Shown here piece after piece: positions 43,188 through 45,117 of a stretch of 45,117 nucleotides of DNA. Within the stretch, counting starts at the first letter, position 1. The number at the start of each line of letters is the position of its first letter. Position numbers and translations under genes: made by a program. The notes below the pieces were generated by a model, which ran no database searches, was not told where the DNA came from, and saw only the letters and a program-made list of their open reading frames with translations. This DNA comes from Clostridia bacterium. GTDB taxonomy: Bacteria; Bacillota; Clostridia; Lachnospirales; Lachnospiraceae. The DNA is taken from assembly GCA_910574835.1 (NCBI GenBank), contig CAJTDE010000035.1, positions 1-45,117 of the forward strand. The letters are read 5' to 3'.

Positions 43188-43982
43188 TTAATCTACTAAA
43201 AATTTCCCTTTGGTATAGTTAAATACTGGACCGTCCAGGCAAACATAGGTGTCCCCAATCTTACAGTGACCGCACTTGCCCAGACCGCAGCACATTTTCC
43301 GTTCCTGAGAAATCCAGACATTTTCTTCTGGAAGTCCAATATCCAGTAATCCCTGCACGGAAAAGCGCATCATGGCAGGAGGCCCTACTACAACAGCCAC
43401 TGTGTTCTGCACATTATCCAGTTTGATTTGAGGGATGTACTGAGTAACAAGGCCCACATGACAGGCAACATCCTCTTCTGCACAATCTACCGTAAGGATG
43501 ATATCCATGTTTTTTTTCCAGAGCTTCAGATCGTTGCGGAAAAGAATGTCATGCGACGTTTTGAAGCCTGCAATCAGAGTCATATGCCCCCGCTGCTCTG
43601 GATGATTGAAAAAGTAATCCACCACTCCTCGAACAGGCGATAGACCAGTTCCGCCAGCCATGACGATGATGTCCTTACCTGCATAGTCTGATACATCGAA
43701 TCCATTCCCATAGGGACCACGCAGCAAAAGAGTATCACCCACATAATGTTCAAAAACTTCATTGGTAACCTTGCCCACTCGACGAATGGTTAGATCTACG
43801 AAGTTGTCTCCAATACCACTGACTGATATAGGAGCTTCTCCATATTTAGGAATCGACACTTCAAAAAACTGTCCCGGCTTAACATCTCCTTGAAACTCCA
43901 TACGGAACGTATACTCAATTTTTGTGTGCCGAATTACTTCCAAAATTTTGGATGGGAAAGGAATATAATCATTTTTCATCAT
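43188..43982 (-). CDS. asrB: Anaerobic sulfite reductase subunit B
   Basis: The 264-aa flavin/NAD(P)H subunit has a ferredoxin-NADP reductase fold: PGQFFEVSIPKYGEAPISVS (FAD), MAGGTGLSPVRGVVDYFF (NAD) and VVGPPAMMRFSV. The C-terminal CCGLGKCGHCKIGDTYVC holds a [2Fe-2S] cluster. It overlaps the end of asrA by 4 bp and accepts electrons from NADH for AsrA and AsrC. Confidence 0.94.
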   Translation of the reverse strand: MMKNDYIPFPSKILEVIRHTKIEYTFRMEFQGDVKPGQFFEVSIPKYGEAPISVSGIGDNFVDLTIRRVGKVTNEVFEHYVGDTLLLRGPYGNGFDVSDYAGKDIIVMAGGTGLSPVRGVVDYFFNHPEQRGHMTLIAGFKTSHDILFRNDLKLWKKNMDIILTVDCAEEDVACHVGLVTQYIPQIKLDNVQNTVAVVVGPPAMMRFSVQGLLDIGLPEENVWISQERKMCCGLGKCGHCKIGDTYVCLDGPVFNYTKGKFLVD

Positions 43983-44995
43983 TGTTCAGTCACCTCCGTC
44001 ATAGCACTCTGCAATTTGTTGATGCAACCTGAAAATGAGATATACTCCGGACAGATATCGTCGCATCGTCCGCAACCCACACACATGTGATAGCCATTGC
44101 GTTGTTTGTAGTCCAGTACCTTGTGCAGTACCTTGAACCGCATCCGTTCTCCGTTTTTTTTCCGATAACTGCCGCCACCGGCCACATCGGTAAAGCCATC
44201 TACCATACAGGAGGCCCAGATACGACGGCGCTCTCCAACCTTGCCATTCTCACTATAAAAGAGATCCTGCATAGTAAAGCAGGTACAGGTAGGACAGACA
44301 AAATTGCAACGTCCACAGTTGATGCAGCGGCTATTGTATTCCTCCCACATAGTACTTTTGGCCACCTCTGCGGTCAGATTTTCAGGGACTTGAACTGTAA
44401 CTTGGTTTTCAGTGACATGAGCAGGGATGACTTCCTGCTGTTCACATCCAGCTTGTACTAACTGTTTCACCCATGCCTCATCCTTACAGTCCACCAGATA
44501 GGTGCCGTCAGGCTGGCGGTCGATGCTCATATCATATTTAGTGCTTACATTGGTTCCCATACTGACGCAGAAGCAATTTTCAAAGGAATGTTCACAGCCC
44601 ATCAGCACAATCTTAATGTTATCCCGCAGATGCTGATAGTAATAATCTGCTGGACCGTTGTGTAGGTACATATCGTCCAGCCGCTTAAGAGCATATAGGT
44701 CGCAGCTACGCAAGAAAATGACTGCGCCTTTTTGGGGAAAATCGGCTTCTTTGGTTTGCCCTTCCGTAAAGAAGAACAGGGTTTGAGAAACGGGTGTCAG
44801 CACTTCCTTGAAGGAATAATCAGATTTTTTGTCGAACACGATTTCGTCAGCATGTTCAATTTTTCCATAACGGATACAATCTGTATCAGAAAAGCGTCCG
44901 CCGCCAGAAAAGTTGCGGGGAGCATAGATATGGTAATTTGTTTGCCATGTCTGAAATAATACATTCAGTTGCATATCAGTAATATGAAAGCCCAT
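43979..44995 (-). CDS. asrA: Anaerobic sulfite reductase subunit A
   Basis: The 338-aa electron-transfer subunit has two [4Fe-4S] ferredoxin motifs: CINCGRCNFVCPTCTCF (about 224) and CVGCGRCDDICPEY (about 305). An N-terminal region of the hydrogenase/sulfur-reductase beta type precedes them. It is first gene of asrABC; GGGAGGA lies 4 bp before the ATG. The operon makes H2S from sulfite. Confidence 0.94.
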   Translation of the reverse strand: MGFHITDMQLNVLFQTWQTNYHIYAPRNFSGGGRFSDTDCIRYGKIEHADEIVFDKKSDYSFKEVLTPVSQTLFFFTEGQTKEADFPQKGAVIFLRSCDLYALKRLDDMYLHNGPADYYYQHLRDNIKIVLMGCEHSFENCFCVSMGTNVSTKYDMSIDRQPDGTYLVDCKDEAWVKQLVQAGCEQQEVIPAHVTENQVTVQVPENLTAEVAKSTMWEEYNSRCINCGRCNFVCPTCTCFTMQDLFYSENGKVGERRRIWASCMVDGFTDVAGGGSYRKKNGERMRFKVLHKVLDYKQRNGYHMCVGCGRCDDICPEYISFSGCINKLQSAMTEVTEQ

Positions 44996-45030
44996 ATATT
45001 TTCCTCCCTATATTGTCAAGTGATTTTCCT

Positions 45031-45051
45031 TAAAAATTCAAGGAATTTTTA
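45031..45051. promoter_or_regulatory. Palindrome upstream of asrA, putative operator
   Basis: TAAAAATTC (45031-45039) and GAATTTTTA (45043-45051) flank AAG: a perfect 9-bp inverted repeat 36 bp before the asrA start. It differs from the TGTTGTTATAACAACA site, so a separate regulator is likely. The rest to 45117 shows no gene. Confidence 0.55.
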
Positions 45052-45117
45052 TTGTTACTCTCAGATAAATGAGCCAAGGAAATGGACATTTCTCTGTATC
45101 TGGTACGAAAATAGAGG

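Overview
The window reads as a mid-GC chromosome segment of a strictly anaerobic gut Firmicute, most likely a Lachnospiraceae-type Clostridium. Supporting this are the protein flavour, strong AGGAGG ribosome sites, a Tn916-type integrase with DnaC-like and replisome-organizer partners, an Hcp and AsrABC redox cluster, and a frameshifted prfB. No rRNA, tRNA or CRISPR array was seen. The assignment is inferred from protein features only.

Region 1 (1-7.3 kb) is a scrapyard. The window opens exactly on the end of an IS630-family element (1-1165) that has cut a BTAD-type regulator. It is followed by small unknown genes, a Fic AMP-transferase, an AlbA_2/Schlafen-type regulator, a C_GCAxxG_C_C redox protein, and two chimeric scars in which the winged-helix tail of an AlbA_2 protein is joined to an unrelated gene (a coiled-coil ORF and a gutted HsdM).

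Region 2 (about 7.34-31.20 kb) is an integrated mobile element. Its left end interrupts the 5' end of a low-molecular-weight tyrosine phosphatase gene (remnant at 7315), and its right end rebuilds that gene (31170-31643). CACGGCA, in the P-loop codons, is shared by both junctions. The element carries a Tn916-type integrase, an excisionase broken by a stop codon, a DnaC-like loader with a one-base frameshift, a replisome organizer, and a 0.4-kb array of near-palindromic iteron-like repeats. Its cargo is a 17.4-kb co-directional operon (9177-26595): SNF2 helicase, 1592-aa adenine methyltransferase, 2107-aa DUF1998 helicase with a probable C-terminal nuclease, RelE-like/UvrD helicase fusion, and two zinc-ribbon proteins. 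This looks like an antiphage system related to class 1 DISARM and to Druantia DruE but with a different composition. An AlbA_2 regulator with a perfect 12-bp inverted-repeat operator sits just upstream.

Region 3 (31.2-36.4 kb) is ordinary chromosome: the phosphatase, a PadR-DUF1700-DUF4097-PspC envelope-stress operon, a DUF4303-like gene and prfB. Region 4 (36.5-38.1 kb) is a relic of a conjugative element (coupling-protein C-terminus, HTH protein, XRE repressor). Region 5 (38.3-45.1 kb) is an anaerobic redox cluster: hcp, ferredoxin, cupin and a 4Fe-4S protein on the minus strand, a divergent Crp/Fnr regulator with a 16-bp palindrome in its leader, and asrABC (sulfite to sulfide) with its own palindromic upstream site.
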